From positions 2,046,001 to 2,110,000 of the forward strand of contig JAVHZZ010000016.1 in the NCBI GenBank assembly GCA_036250195.1: a stretch of DNA of 64,000 bases, given 5' to 3'. Positions 1-14,080 of the stretch are shown piece after piece (position 1 is the first letter of the stretch; each line of letters starts with the position of its first letter). Under the pieces are notes generated by a model. The model ran no database searches, had not been told where the DNA came from, and saw nothing but the letters and a program-made list of their open reading frames with translations. The stretch comes from Mixophyes australis (Eukaryota > Chordata > Amphibia > Anura > Limnodynastidae). Position numbers and translations under genes: made by a program.

Positions 1-3000
1 ATGAATTGAATCATGAATCATGAATCATGAATTGAATCATGAATCATGAATTGAATCATGAATCGAATCATGAATTGAATCATGACTTGAATCATGAATC
101 ATGAATCGAATCATGAATCATGAATTGAATCATGAATCATGAATCATGAATCGAATCATGAATTATGAATCATGAATCGAAGCATGAATCATGAATCATA
201 AATCGAATAATGAATTATGAATCATGAATCATGAATCGAATCATGAATCATGAATCATGAATTGAATCATGAATCATAAATCGAATCATAAATCATGAAT
301 CATGAATATAATCATGAATCATGAATTGAATCATGAATCATAAATCGAATCATGAATCATGAATTGAATCATGAATCATGAATATAATCATGAATCATGA
401 ATATAATCATGAATCATGAATTGCATCATGAATCATGAATTGAATCATGAATCATTAATCATGAATAAAATCATGAATCATAAATCATGAAATGAATCAT
501 GAATTGAATCATGAATCATGAAATGAATCATGAATTGAATCATAAATCATGAATAATGAATTGAATCATGAATCATGAAATGAATCATGAATTGAATCAT
601 GAATCATGAATTATGAATCATGAATCATGAATTGAATCATAAATTGAATCATAAATCATGAATTGAATCATGAATCATGGATCGAATCATGAATCATGAA
701 TTGAATCATAAATCATGAATCATGAATCATGAATTGAATCATGAATCATGAATTGAACCATGAATCATGAACTTAATCATTAATCATGAATCATGAATCA
801 TGAATTGAATCATGAATTATGAATCATGAATCATGAATCGAATCATGAATCATGAATTGAATCATGAATCATGAACTGAATCATGAATCATGAATCATGA
901 ATCATGAATTGAATCATGAATTATGAATCATGAATCATGAATCGAATCATGAATCATGAATCGAAACATGAATCATGAATTGAATCATGAATCATGAATC
1001 ATGAAATGAATCAAGAATCATGAATCGAAACATGAATCATGAATCATGAATAATGAATCGAATCATAAATCATGAATTATGAATCGAAACACGAATCATG
1101 AAATAAATTATGAAACGAATCATAAATCATTAATCATGAATCGAATCATGAATCATAAATTAAATCATGAATCATGAATTGAATCATAAATCATGAATTG
1201 AATCATGAATCATGATTTGAATCATGATTTGAATCATGAATCATGAATCATGAATCGAATCATGAATCATGAAATGAATCATCAATCATGAATCATGAAT
1301 TTAATCATCAATCATGAATCATGAATTAAATCATGAATCATAAATCGAATCATGAATCATGAATTGAATCATGAATCATGAATCATGAATCGAATCATGA
1401 ATCATGAATCATGAATCGAATCATGAATCATGAATTGAATCATGAATCATGAATTATGAATTGAATCATGAATCATGAATCGTATCATGAAACATGAATT
1501 GAATCATGAATCATGATTGGAATCATTTATCATGAATTGAATCATGAAGCGAATCATAATTCATGAATCATGAAATGAATCAGGAATCATGAATCGAATC
1601 ATGAATCATAAATCATGAATTATGAATCGAATCATAAATCATGAATTGAATCATGAATCATGAATCAAATAATGAATCATGAATTGAATCATGAATCATG
1701 AATCGAATCATGAATCATGAATCATGAATCATGAATTGAATCATGAATTGAATCATAAATCATGAATCATGAATTGAATCATGAATTGAATCATAAATCA
1801 TGAATCATGAATTGAATCATGAATCATGAATCAAATCATGAATCATGAATTGAATCATGAATCATGAATCGAATCATGAATCATGAATCATGAATCAAAT
1901 TATGAATCATGAATTGAATCATGAATCATGAATCAAATCATGAATCATGAATTGAATCATGAATCATGAAATGAATCATGAATTGAATCATGAATCATGA
2001 ATCAAATAATGAATCATGAATTGAATCATGAATCATGAATCGAATCATGAATCATGAATCATGAATCATGAATTGAATCATGAATTGAATCATAAATCAT
2101 GAATCATGAATTGAATCATGAATTGAATCATAAATCATGAATCATGAATTGAATCATGAATCATGAATCAAATCATGAATCATGAATTGAATCATGAATC
2201 ATGAATTGCCTCACGAATCATGAATTTAATCATGAATCATTAATCATGAATTAAATCATAATTCATGAATCATGAAATGCATTTCGAATTGAATCATGCA
2301 TCATGAAATGAATCATGAATTGAATCATGAATTGAATCATGAATCATGAAATGAATCACGAATTGAATCATGAATCATGAATCATGAATTGAATCATAAA
2401 TCATGAAATGAATTTCGAATTGAATCATGAATCATGAAATGAATCATGAATTGAATCATGAATCATAAAATGAATCACGAATTGAATCATGAAATGAATC
2501 ATGATTTGAATCATGAATCATGAATCATGAATTGAATCATGAATCATGAAATGAATCATGATTTGAATCATGAATCATGAATTGAATCATGAATCATGAA
2601 TCATGAATCATGAATCGAATCATGAATCATGAATTGAATCACGAATCATGAATTATGAATCATGAATCATGAATTGAATCATAAATTGAATCATAAATCA
2701 TGAATTTAATCATGAATCATGAATCGAATCATGAATCATGAATTGAATCATAAATCATGAATCATGAATTGAATCATGAATCATGAATTAAATCATGAAT
2801 CATGAACTGAATCATAAATCATGAATCATGAATCATAAATTGAATCATGAATTATGAATCATGAATCATGAATCGAATCATGAATCATGAATCGAAACAT
2901 GAATCATGAATTGAATCATGAATCATGAATCATGAATAATGAATCGAATCATAAATCATGAATTGAATCATGAATTATGAATCGAAACACGAATCATGAA

Positions 3001-3797
3001 ATGAATCATGAAACTAATCATAAATCATTAATCATGAATCGCATCATGAATCATGAATTAAATCATGAATTGTGAATTGATTCATAAATCATGAATTGAA
3101 TCATGAATCATGATTTGAATCATGATTTGAATCATGAATCATGAATCATGAATCATGAATCGAATCATGAATCATGAATTGAATCATCAATCATGAATCA
3201 TGAATTAAATCATGAATCGAATCATGTATCATGAATTGAATCATGAATCATGAATCGAATCATGAATCTCGAATCATGAATTGAATCATGAATCATGAAT
3301 TGAATCATGAATCATGAATCGAAACATGGATCATAAATTGAATCATGAATCATGAATCATGAATCATGAATCGAATCATGAATCATGAATTGAATCATGA
3401 ATCATGAATCATGAATCGAATCATGAATCATTAATCATGAATCATGAATTGAATCATGAATCATGAATTGAATCATGAAACATGAATCATGAATTGAATC
3501 ATGAATTATGAATCAAATCATGAATCATGAATTGAATCATGAATCATGAAATGAATCATGAATTGAATCATGAATCATGAATCAAATAATGAATCATGAA
3601 TCAAATCATGAATCATGAAATGAATCATGAATTGAATTATGAATCATGAATTGAATCATGAATCATGAATTGAATCATGAATCATGAATCATGAATTGAA
3701 TCATGAATCATGATTTGAATCATGTATCATGAATCGAATCATGAATCATGAAATGAATCATGAATTGAATTATGAATCATGAATTGAATCATGAATC
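1..3797 (+). repeat. Higher-order unit of 3,797 bp, first copy
   Basis: Base 1 aligns with base 3798. Rare variants recur at exactly this spacing: GACTT at 84 and 3881, GAAGC at 179 and 3976, GCCTCACG at 2208 and 6005, and TTTCG at 2413 and 6210. In the parts compared word by word the two copies were identical from 1 to 2606. They first differ at 2607 (A here, T at 6404), after which the second copy goes elsewhere. The part 2607-3797 is represented again near 8.2-9.8 kb. The window probably cuts an array that continues to the left. Confidence 0.85.
2274..2285. repeat. 12-bp palindrome GAAATGCATTTC, copy 1
   Basis: This is an exact self-complementary dodecamer followed by GAATTG, replacing the ordinary GAAATGAATCATG word order. 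It also has an ATGCAT centre but differs from the 24-bp palindromes of the right zone. It marks the left subfamily. Confidence 0.8.
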
Positions 3798-6403
3798 ATG
3801 AATTGAATCATGAATCATGAATCATGAATTGAATCATGAATCATGAATTGAATCATGAATCGAATCATGAATTGAATCATGACTTGAATCATGAATCATG
3901 AATCGAATCATGAATCATGAATTGAATCATGAATCATGAATCATGAATCGAATCATGAATTATGAATCATGAATCGAAGCATGAATCATGAATCATAAAT
4001 CGAATAATGAATTATGAATCATGAATCATGAATCGAATCATGAATCATGAATCATGAATTGAATCATGAATCATAAATCGAATCATAAATCATGAATCAT
4101 GAATATAATCATGAATCATGAATTGAATCATGAATCATAAATCGAATCATGAATCATGAATTGAATCATGAATCATGAATATAATCATGAATCATGAATA
4201 TAATCATGAATCATGAATTGCATCATGAATCATGAATTGAATCATGAATCATTAATCATGAATAAAATCATGAATCATAAATCATGAAATGAATCATGAA
4301 TTGAATCATGAATCATGAAATGAATCATGAATTGAATCATAAATCATGAATAATGAATTGAATCATGAATCATGAAATGAATCATGAATTGAATCATGAA
4401 TCATGAATTATGAATCATGAATCATGAATTGAATCATAAATTGAATCATAAATCATGAATTGAATCATGAATCATGGATCGAATCATGAATCATGAATTG
4501 AATCATAAATCATGAATCATGAATCATGAATTGAATCATGAATCATGAATTGAACCATGAATCATGAACTTAATCATTAATCATGAATCATGAATCATGA
4601 ATTGAATCATGAATTATGAATCATGAATCATGAATCGAATCATGAATCATGAATTGAATCATGAATCATGAACTGAATCATGAATCATGAATCATGAATC
4701 ATGAATTGAATCATGAATTATGAATCATGAATCATGAATCGAATCATGAATCATGAATCGAAACATGAATCATGAATTGAATCATGAATCATGAATCATG
4801 AAATGAATCAAGAATCATGAATCGAAACATGAATCATGAATCATGAATAATGAATCGAATCATAAATCATGAATTATGAATCGAAACACGAATCATGAAA
4901 TAAATTATGAAACGAATCATAAATCATTAATCATGAATCGAATCATGAATCATAAATTAAATCATGAATCATGAATTGAATCATAAATCATGAATTGAAT
5001 CATGAATCATGATTTGAATCATGATTTGAATCATGAATCATGAATCATGAATCGAATCATGAATCATGAAATGAATCATCAATCATGAATCATGAATTTA
5101 ATCATCAATCATGAATCATGAATTAAATCATGAATCATAAATCGAATCATGAATCATGAATTGAATCATGAATCATGAATCATGAATCGAATCATGAATC
5201 ATGAATCATGAATCGAATCATGAATCATGAATTGAATCATGAATCATGAATTATGAATTGAATCATGAATCATGAATCGTATCATGAAACATGAATTGAA
5301 TCATGAATCATGATTGGAATCATTTATCATGAATTGAATCATGAAGCGAATCATAATTCATGAATCATGAAATGAATCAGGAATCATGAATCGAATCATG
5401 AATCATAAATCATGAATTATGAATCGAATCATAAATCATGAATTGAATCATGAATCATGAATCAAATAATGAATCATGAATTGAATCATGAATCATGAAT
5501 CGAATCATGAATCATGAATCATGAATCATGAATTGAATCATGAATTGAATCATAAATCATGAATCATGAATTGAATCATGAATTGAATCATAAATCATGA
5601 ATCATGAATTGAATCATGAATCATGAATCAAATCATGAATCATGAATTGAATCATGAATCATGAATCGAATCATGAATCATGAATCATGAATCAAATTAT
5701 GAATCATGAATTGAATCATGAATCATGAATCAAATCATGAATCATGAATTGAATCATGAATCATGAAATGAATCATGAATTGAATCATGAATCATGAATC
5801 AAATAATGAATCATGAATTGAATCATGAATCATGAATCGAATCATGAATCATGAATCATGAATCATGAATTGAATCATGAATTGAATCATAAATCATGAA
5901 TCATGAATTGAATCATGAATTGAATCATAAATCATGAATCATGAATTGAATCATGAATCATGAATCAAATCATGAATCATGAATTGAATCATGAATCATG
6001 AATTGCCTCACGAATCATGAATTTAATCATGAATCATTAATCATGAATTAAATCATAATTCATGAATCATGAAATGCATTTCGAATTGAATCATGCATCA
6101 TGAAATGAATCATGAATTGAATCATGAATTGAATCATGAATCATGAAATGAATCACGAATTGAATCATGAATCATGAATCATGAATTGAATCATAAATCA
6201 TGAAATGAATTTCGAATTGAATCATGAATCATGAAATGAATCATGAATTGAATCATGAATCATAAAATGAATCACGAATTGAATCATGAAATGAATCATG
6301 ATTTGAATCATGAATCATGAATCATGAATTGAATCATGAATCATGAAATGAATCATGATTTGAATCATGAATCATGAATTGAATCATGAATCATGAATCA
6401 TGA
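3798..6403 (+). repeat. Higher-order unit, second copy (truncated match to 1-2606)
   Basis: This is a direct copy of 1-2606, offset 3,797 bp, with the same order of all landmark variants I checked. It leaves the first copy at base 6404, where ATGATTC replaces ATGAATC and a different block follows. The near-perfect identity implies recent amplification or ongoing homogenisation by unequal exchange or gene conversion. Confidence 0.85.
6071..6082. repeat. 12-bp palindrome GAAATGCATTTC, copy 2
   Basis: It lies exactly 3,797 bp after copy 1, in the second higher-order unit, and 66 bp after the rare GCCTCACG variant as in copy 1. Confidence 0.8.
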
Positions 6404-6599
6404 TTCATGAATTGAATCATGAATCATGAATCAAATCATGAATCATGAATTGAATCATGAATCATGAATCGAATCATGAATCATGAATCATGTATCATGA
6501 ATTGAATCATGAATTGAATCATAAATCATGAATCATGAATTGAATCATGAATTAAATCATAAATCATGAATAATGAATTTAATCATGAATCATGAATCG

Positions 6600-7985
6600 A
6601 ATCATGAATCATGAATTGAATCATGAATCATAAATCACGAATTATGAATCGAATAATAAATCATGAATTGAATTATGAATCATGAATCAAATAATGAATC
6701 ATGAATTGAATCATGAATCATGAATCGAATCATGAATCATGAATCATGAATCATGAATTGAATCATGAATTGAATCATAAATCATGAATCATGAATTGAA
6801 TCATGAATTGAATCATAAATCAAGAATCATGAATTGAATCATGAATCATGAATCAAATCATGAATCATGAATTGAATCATGAATCATGAATCGAATCATG
6901 AATCATGAATCATGAATCAAATTATGAATCATGAATTGAATCATGAATCATGAATCAAATCATGAATCATGAATTGAATCATGAATCATGAAATGAATCA
7001 TGAATTGAATCATGAATCATGAATCAAATAATGAATCATGAATTGAATCATGAATCATGAATCGAATCATGAATCATGAATCATGAATCATGAATTGAAT
7101 CATGAATTGAATCATAAATCATGAATCATGAATTGAATCATGAATTGAATCATAAATCATGAATCATGAATTGAATCATGAATCATGAATCAAATCATGA
7201 ATCATGAATTGAATCATGAATCATGAATCGATTCATGAATCATGAATCAAATTATGAATCATGAATTGAATCATGAATCATGAATCAAATCATGAATCAT
7301 GAATTGAATCATGAATCATGAATCGAATCATGAATCATGAATTGAATCATGAATCAAGAATTGCCTCACGAATCATGAATTTAATCATGAATCAATAATC
7401 ATGAATTAAATCATAATTCATGAATCATGAAATGCATTTCGAATTGAATCATGCATCATGAAATGAATCATGAATTGAATCATGAATTGAATCATGAATC
7501 ATGAAATGAATCACGAATTGAATCATGAATCATGAATTGAATCATAAATCATGAAATGAATTTCGAATTGAATCATGAATCATGAAATGAATCATGAATT
7601 GAATCATGAATCATAAAATGAATCACGAATTGAATCATGAAATGAATCATGATTTGAATCATGAATCATGAATCATGAATTGAATCATGAATCATGAAAT
7701 GAATCATGATTTGAATCATGAATCATGAATTGAATCATGAATCATGAATCATGATTCATGAATTGAATCATGAATCATGAATCAAATCATGAATCATGAA
7801 TTGAATCATGAATCATGAATCGAATCATGAATCATGAATCATGTATCATGAATTGAATCATGAATTGAATCATAAATCATGAATCATGAATTGAATCATG
7901 AATTAAATCATAAATCATGAATAATGAATTTAATCATGAATCATGAATCGAATCATGAATCATGAATTGAATCATGAATCATGAA
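6600..7985 (+). repeat. Local tandem duplication of about 5375-6630
   Basis: CAAATAATG at 5463 and 5800 recurs at 6688 and 7025 (offset 1,225). GCCTCACG at 6005 recurs at 7363 (offset 1,358), so about 133 bp were gained between these markers. TTTCG at 6210 recurs at 7561, and TGTATC at 6491 recurs at 7842 (offset 1,351, one heptamer less). The left edge is blurred by point changes near 6.60-6.67 kb, so the borders are approximate. Confidence 0.75.
7429..7440. repeat. 12-bp palindrome GAAATGCATTTC, copy 3
   Basis: It lies 1,358 bp after copy 2, inside the local duplication at 6.6-8.0 kb, again 66 bp after GCCTCACG. Confidence 0.8.
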
Positions 7986-8189
7986 TCATGAATCATGAAT
8001 CAAATCATGAATCATGAATTGAATCATGAATCATGAATCAAATCATGAATCATGAATTGAATCATGAATCATGAATCGAATCATGAATCATGAATCATGA
8101 ATCATGAATTGAATCATGAGTTGAATCATAAATCATGAATCATGAATTGAATCATGAATCATGAATTGAATCATGAATCATGAATTGAA

Positions 8190-9840
8190 TCATGAATCAT
8201 GAATCATGAATCATGAATCGAATCATGAATCATGAATTGAATCACGAATCATGAATTATGAATCATGAATCATGAATTGAATCATAAATTGAATCATAAA
8301 TCATGAATTTAATCATGAATCATGAATCGAATCATGAATCATGAATTGAATCATAAATCATGAATCATGAATTAAATCATGAATCATGAACTGAATCATG
8401 AATCATGAATCATGAATCATGAATCGAATCATGAATTATGAATCATGAATCATGAATCGAATCATGAATCATGAATCGAAACATGAATCATGAATTGAAT
8501 CATGAATCATGAATCATGAATAATGAATCGAATCATAAATCATGAATTGAATCATGAATTATGAATCGAAACACGAATCATGAAATGAATCATGAAACGA
8601 ATCATAAATCATTAATCATGAATCGCATCATGAATCATGAATCAAATCATGAATTGTGAATTGATTCATAAATCATGAATTGAATCATGAATCATGATTT
8701 GAATCATGATTTGAATCATGAATCATGAATCATGAATCGAATCATGAATCATGAATTGAATCATCAATCATGAATCATGAATTAAATCATGAATCGAATC
8801 ATGTATCATGAATTGAATCATGAATCATGAATCGAATCATGAATCTCGAATCATGAATTGAATCATGAATCATGAATTGAATCATGAATTGAATCATAAA
8901 TCATGAATCATGAATTGAATCATGAATCATAAATCGAATCATGAATCATGAATTGAATCATGAATCATAAATCGAATCATGAATCATAAATTGAATCATG
9001 AATCATGAATCATGAATCGAATCATGAATCATGAATCATGAATCGAATCATGAATCATGAATCATGAATCGAATCATGAATCATGAATTTAATCATGAAT
9101 CATGAATCATGAATTGAATCATGAAGCGAATCGTAATTCATGAATCATGAATTGATTCATGAATCGAATCATGAATCTCGAATCATGAATTGAATCATGA
9201 ATCATGAATTGAATCATGAATTGATCAATAAATCATGAATCATGAATTGAATCATGAATCATAAATCGAATCATGAATCATGAATCGAATCATGAATCAT
9301 GAATCATGAATCATGAATCATGAATTGAATCATGAATTGAATCATGAATTGAATCATGAATCATGAATCATGAATTGAATCATGAATCATGAATCGAAAC
9401 ATGGATCATAAATTGAATCATGAATCATGAATCATGAATCATGAATCGAATCATGAATCATGAATTGAATCATGAATCATGAATCATGAATCGAATCATG
9501 AATCATGAATCATTAATCATGAATCATGAATTGAATCATGAATCATGAATTGAATCATGAAACATGAATTATGAATTGAATCATGAATTATGAATCATGA
9601 ATCATGAATTGAATCATGAATCATGATTTGAATCATGTATCATGAATCGAATCATGAATCATGAAATGAATCATGAATTGAATTATGAATCATGAATTGA
9701 ATCATGAATCATGAATTGAATCATGAATCATGAATCATGAATTGAATCATGAATCATGAATTGAATCATGAATCATGAATTGAATCATGAATTGCATCAT
9801 GAATTTAATCATGAATCATGAATCATGAATCATGAATCGA
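8190..9840 (+). repeat. Copy of the 2.6-3.8 kb segment with about 0.5 kb extra
   Basis: CACG at 2640 matches 8243 (offset 5,603) and TGTG at 3071 matches 8655 (offset 5,584). The match breaks near 8885 and resumes by the GAAACATGG marker, whose GG is at 3328 and 9413 (offset 6,085). About 500 bp of extra satellite therefore lie between, including the first TTGATCAA landmark (9221). This restores the unit tail that is missing after 6404. Confidence 0.7.
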
Positions 9841-11380
9841 ATCATGAATTATGAATCATGAATCGAAGCATGAATCATGAATCATAAATCGAATAATGAA
9901 TTCTGAATCATGAATCATGAATCGAATCATGAATCATGAATCATGAATCATGAATCATGAATTGAATCATGAATCATAAATCGAATCATAAATCATGAAT
10001 CATGAATCATGAATTGAATCATGAATCATAAATCGAATCATGAATCATGAATTGAATCATGAATCATGAATATAATCATGAATCATGAATATAATCATGA
10101 ATCATGAATTGCATCATGAATCATGAATTGAATCATGAATCATTAATCATGAATTAAATCATGAATCATGAATCATGAAATGAATCATGAATTGAATCAT
10201 GAATCATGAAATGAATCATGAATTGAATCATGAATTGAATCATGAATCATGAAATGAATCATGAATTGAATCATGAATCATGAATTATGAATCATGAATC
10301 ATGAATTGAATCATAAATTGAATCATAAATCATGAATTGAATCATGAATCATGAATCGAATCATGAATCATGAATTGAATCATAAATCATGAATCATGAA
10401 TCATGAATTGAATCATGAATCATGAATTGAATCATGAATCATGAACTTAATCATTAATCATGAATCATGAATCATGAATTGAATCATGAATTATGAATCA
10501 TGAATCATGAATCGAATCATGAATCATGAATTTAATCATGAATCATGAACTGAATCATGAATCATGAATCATGAATCATGAATTGAATCATGAATTATGA
10601 ATCATGAATCATGAATCGAATCATGAATCATGAATCGAAACATGAATCATGAATTGAATCATGAATCATGAATCATGAAATGAATCAAGAATCATGAATC
10701 GAAACATGAATCATGAATCATGAATAATGAATCGAATCATAAATCATGAATTGAATCATGAATTATGAATCGAAACACGAATCATGAAATAAATTATGAA
10801 ACGAATCATAAATCATTAATCATGAATCGAATCATGAATCATAAATTAAATCATGAATCATGAATTGAATCATAAATCATGAATTGAATCATGAATCATG
10901 ATTTGAATCATGATTTGAATCATGAATCATGAATCATGAATCGAATCATGAATCATGAAATGAATCATCAATCATGAATCATGAATTTAATCATCAATCA
11001 TGAATCATGAATTAAATCATGAATCATAAATCGAATCATGAATCATGAATTGAATCATGAATCATGAATCATGAATCGAATCATGAATCATGAATCATGA
11101 ATCGAATCATGAATCATGAATTGAATCATGAATCATGAATCATGAATTGAATCATGAATCATGAATCGTATCATGAAACATGAATTGAATCATGAATCAT
11201 GATTTGAATCATAATTCATGAATTGCATCATGAATCATGAATTGAATCATGAATCATTAATCATGAATTGAATCATGAAGCGAATCATAATTCATGAATC
11301 ATGAATTGAATCATGAAATGAATCAGGAATCATGAATCGAATCATGAATCATAAATCATGAATTATGAATCGAATCATAA
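9841..11380 (+). repeat. Copy of the higher-order unit head (about 155-1640)
   Basis: The GAAGC marker at 9865 corresponds to 179 and 3976. The following order of variants is kept: CATAAATCGAATAATG, then ATATAATC repeats, then GAACTTAATC, then GAAACACG, then GAATCGTATC. Small gains and losses of 7-, 12- and 19-bp word groups distinguish it from the two left copies, and ATTCTG replaces ATTATG near 9901. Confidence 0.7.
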
Positions 11381-12880
11381 ATCATGAATTGAATCATGAA
11401 TTATGAATCGAAACACGAATCATGAAATGAATCATGAAACGAATCATAAATCATTAATCATGAATCGCATCATGAATCATGAATTAAATCATAATTTGTG
11501 AATTGATTCATAAATCATGAATTGAATCATGAATCATGATTTGAATCATGATTTGAATCATGAATCATGAATCATGAATCATGAATCGAATCATGAATCA
11601 TGAATTGAATCATCAATCATGAATCATGAATTAAATCATGAATCGAATCATGTATCATGAATTGAATCATGAATCATGAATCGAATCATGAATCTCGAAT
11701 CATGAATTGAATCATGAATCATGAATTGAATCATGAATTGAATCATCAATCATGAATCATGAATTAAATCATGAATCGAATCATGTATCATGAATTGAAT
11801 CATGAATCATGAATCGAATCATGAATCTCGAATCATGAATTGAATCATGAATCATGAATTGAATCATGAATTGAATCATAAATCATGAATCATGAATTGA
11901 ATCATGAATCATAAATCGAATCATGAATTGAATCATGAATCATAAATCGAATCATGAATCATAAATTGAATAATGAATCATGAATCATGAATCGAATCAT
12001 GAATCATGAATCATGAATCGAATCATGAATCATGAATCATAAATCGAATCATGAATCATGAATTGAATCATGAATCGAATCATGAATCTCGAATCATGAA
12101 TCATGAATTTAATCATGAATCATGAATCATGAATTGAATCATGAAGCGAATCATAATTCATGAATCATGAATTGATTCATGAATCGAATCATGAATCTCG
12201 AATCATGAATTGAATCATGAATCATGAATTGAATCATGAATTGATCAATAAATCATGAATCATAAATTGAATCATGAATCATAAATCGAATCATGAATCA
12301 TGAATCGAATCATGAATCATGAATCATGAATCATGAATTGAATCATGAATTGAATCATGAATTGAATCATGAATCATGAATCATGAATTGAATCATGAAT
12401 CATGAATCGAAACATGGATCATAAATTGAATCATGAATCATGAATCATGAATCGAATCATGAATCATGAATTGAATCATGAATCATGAATCGAAACATGG
12501 ATCATAAATTGAATCATGAATCATGAATCATGAATCATGAATCGAATCATGAATCATGAATTGAATCATGAATCATGAATCATGAATCGAATCATGAATC
12601 ATGAATCATTAATCATGAATCATGAATTGAATCATGAATCATGAATTGAATCATGAAACATGAATCATGAGTTGAATCATGAATTATGAATCATGAATCA
12701 TAATTTGAATCATGAATCATGATTTGAATCATGTATCATGAATCGAATCATGAATCATGAAATGAATCATGAATTGAATTATGAATCATGAATTGAATCA
12801 TGAATCATGAATTGAATCATGAATCATGAATCATGAATTGAATCATGAATCATGAATTGAATCATGAATCGAATCATGAA
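11381..12880 (+). repeat. Higher-order unit tail, related to 2.9-3.8 kb and 8.5-9.8 kb
   Basis: The CGAAACACG, CGCATC, TTTGTG and GATTCATAAATC markers from 11400 to 11520 follow the same order as at 2983-3090 and 8570-8670. A stretch containing ATTAAATC, GTATC and GAATCTCGAATC is repeated twice in succession near 11.62 and 11.75 kb, a small internal duplication. The TTGATCAA landmark is at 12241. Confidence 0.65.
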
Positions 12881-14080
12881 TTGAATCATGACTTGAATCA
12901 TGAATCATGAATCGAATCATGAATCATGAATTGAATCATGAATCATGAATCATGAATCGAATCATGAATTATGAATCATGAATCGAAGCATGAATCATGA
13001 ATCATAAATCGAATAATGAATTATGAATCATGAATCATGAATCGAATCATGAATCATGAATCATGAATTGAATCATGAATCATAAATCGAATCATAAATC
13101 ATGAATCATGAATATAATCATGAATCATGAATTGAATCATGAATCATAAATCGAATCATGAATCATGAATTGAATCATGAATCATGAATATAATCATGAA
13201 TCATGAATATAATCATGAATCATGAATTGCATCATGAATCATGAATTGAATCATGAATCATTAATCATGAATTAAATCATGAATCATGAATCATGAAATG
13301 AATCATGAATTGAATCATGAATCATGAAATGAATCATGAATTGAATCATGAATCATGAAATGAATCATGAATTGACTCATAAATCATGAATAATGAATTG
13401 AATCATGAATCATGAAATGAATCATGAATTGAATCATGAATCATGAATTATGAATCATGAATCATGAATTGAATCATAAATTGAATCATAAATCATGAAT
13501 TGAATCATGAATCATGAATCGAATCATGAATCATGAATTGAATCATAAATCATGAATCATGAATTAAATCATGAATCATGAATTGAACCATGAATCATGA
13601 ACTTAATCATTAATCATGAATCATGAATCATGAATTGAATCATGAATTATGAATCATGAATCATGAATCGAATCATGACTCATGAATTGAATCATGAATC
13701 ATGAACTGAATCATGAATCATGAATCATGAATTGAATCATGAATTATGAATCATGAATCATGAATCGAATCATGAATCATGAATCGAAACATGAATCATG
13801 AATTGAATCATGAATCATGAATCATGAAATGAATCAAGAATCATGAATCGAAACATGAATCATGAATCATGAATAATGAATCGAATCATAAATCATGAAT
13901 TGAATCATGAATTATGAATCGAAACACGAATCATGAAATAAATTATGAAACGAATCATAAATCATTAATCATGAATCGAATCATGAATCATAAATTAAAT
14001 CATGAATCATGAATTGAATCATAAATCATGAATTGAATCATGAATCATGATTTAAATCATGATTTGAATCATGAATCATG
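12881..14080 (+). repeat. Further copy of the higher-order unit head
   Basis: GACTT at 12890 and GAAGC at 12985 match 3881 and 3976 with the same offset of 9,009, and the markers that follow are in the order seen from 84 onward. This copy contains two exact TGACTCA heptamers (13373 and 13676), each one base from the usual TGAATCA word, which I did not see at the matching positions in the left copies. Confidence 0.7.
13675..13683. promoter_or_regulatory. Exact bZIP-type sequence ATGACTCAT (probably fortuitous)
   Basis: The nonamer is the perfect half-dyad known as the Gcn4/AP-1 binding sequence, one base from the satellite string ATGAATCAT. No gene is nearby, so a promoter role is not supported. 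Comparable exact sites are at 57812-57820 and 63840-63848 (ATGAGTCAT). Confidence 0.2.

Noticed and set aside
300..420. TATAAT strings (GAATATAATC) as promoter -10 elements
   Set aside because: They are point variants of the ATGAATC/GAATC words repeated in several higher-order copies, without a paired upstream element or downstream gene.
1480..1500. TGAAACA as a fungal pheromone-response (Ste12-type) element
   Set aside because: It is a one-base variant of TGAATCA that recurs wherever the word is repeated. There is no gene nearby and no evidence of a fungal host.
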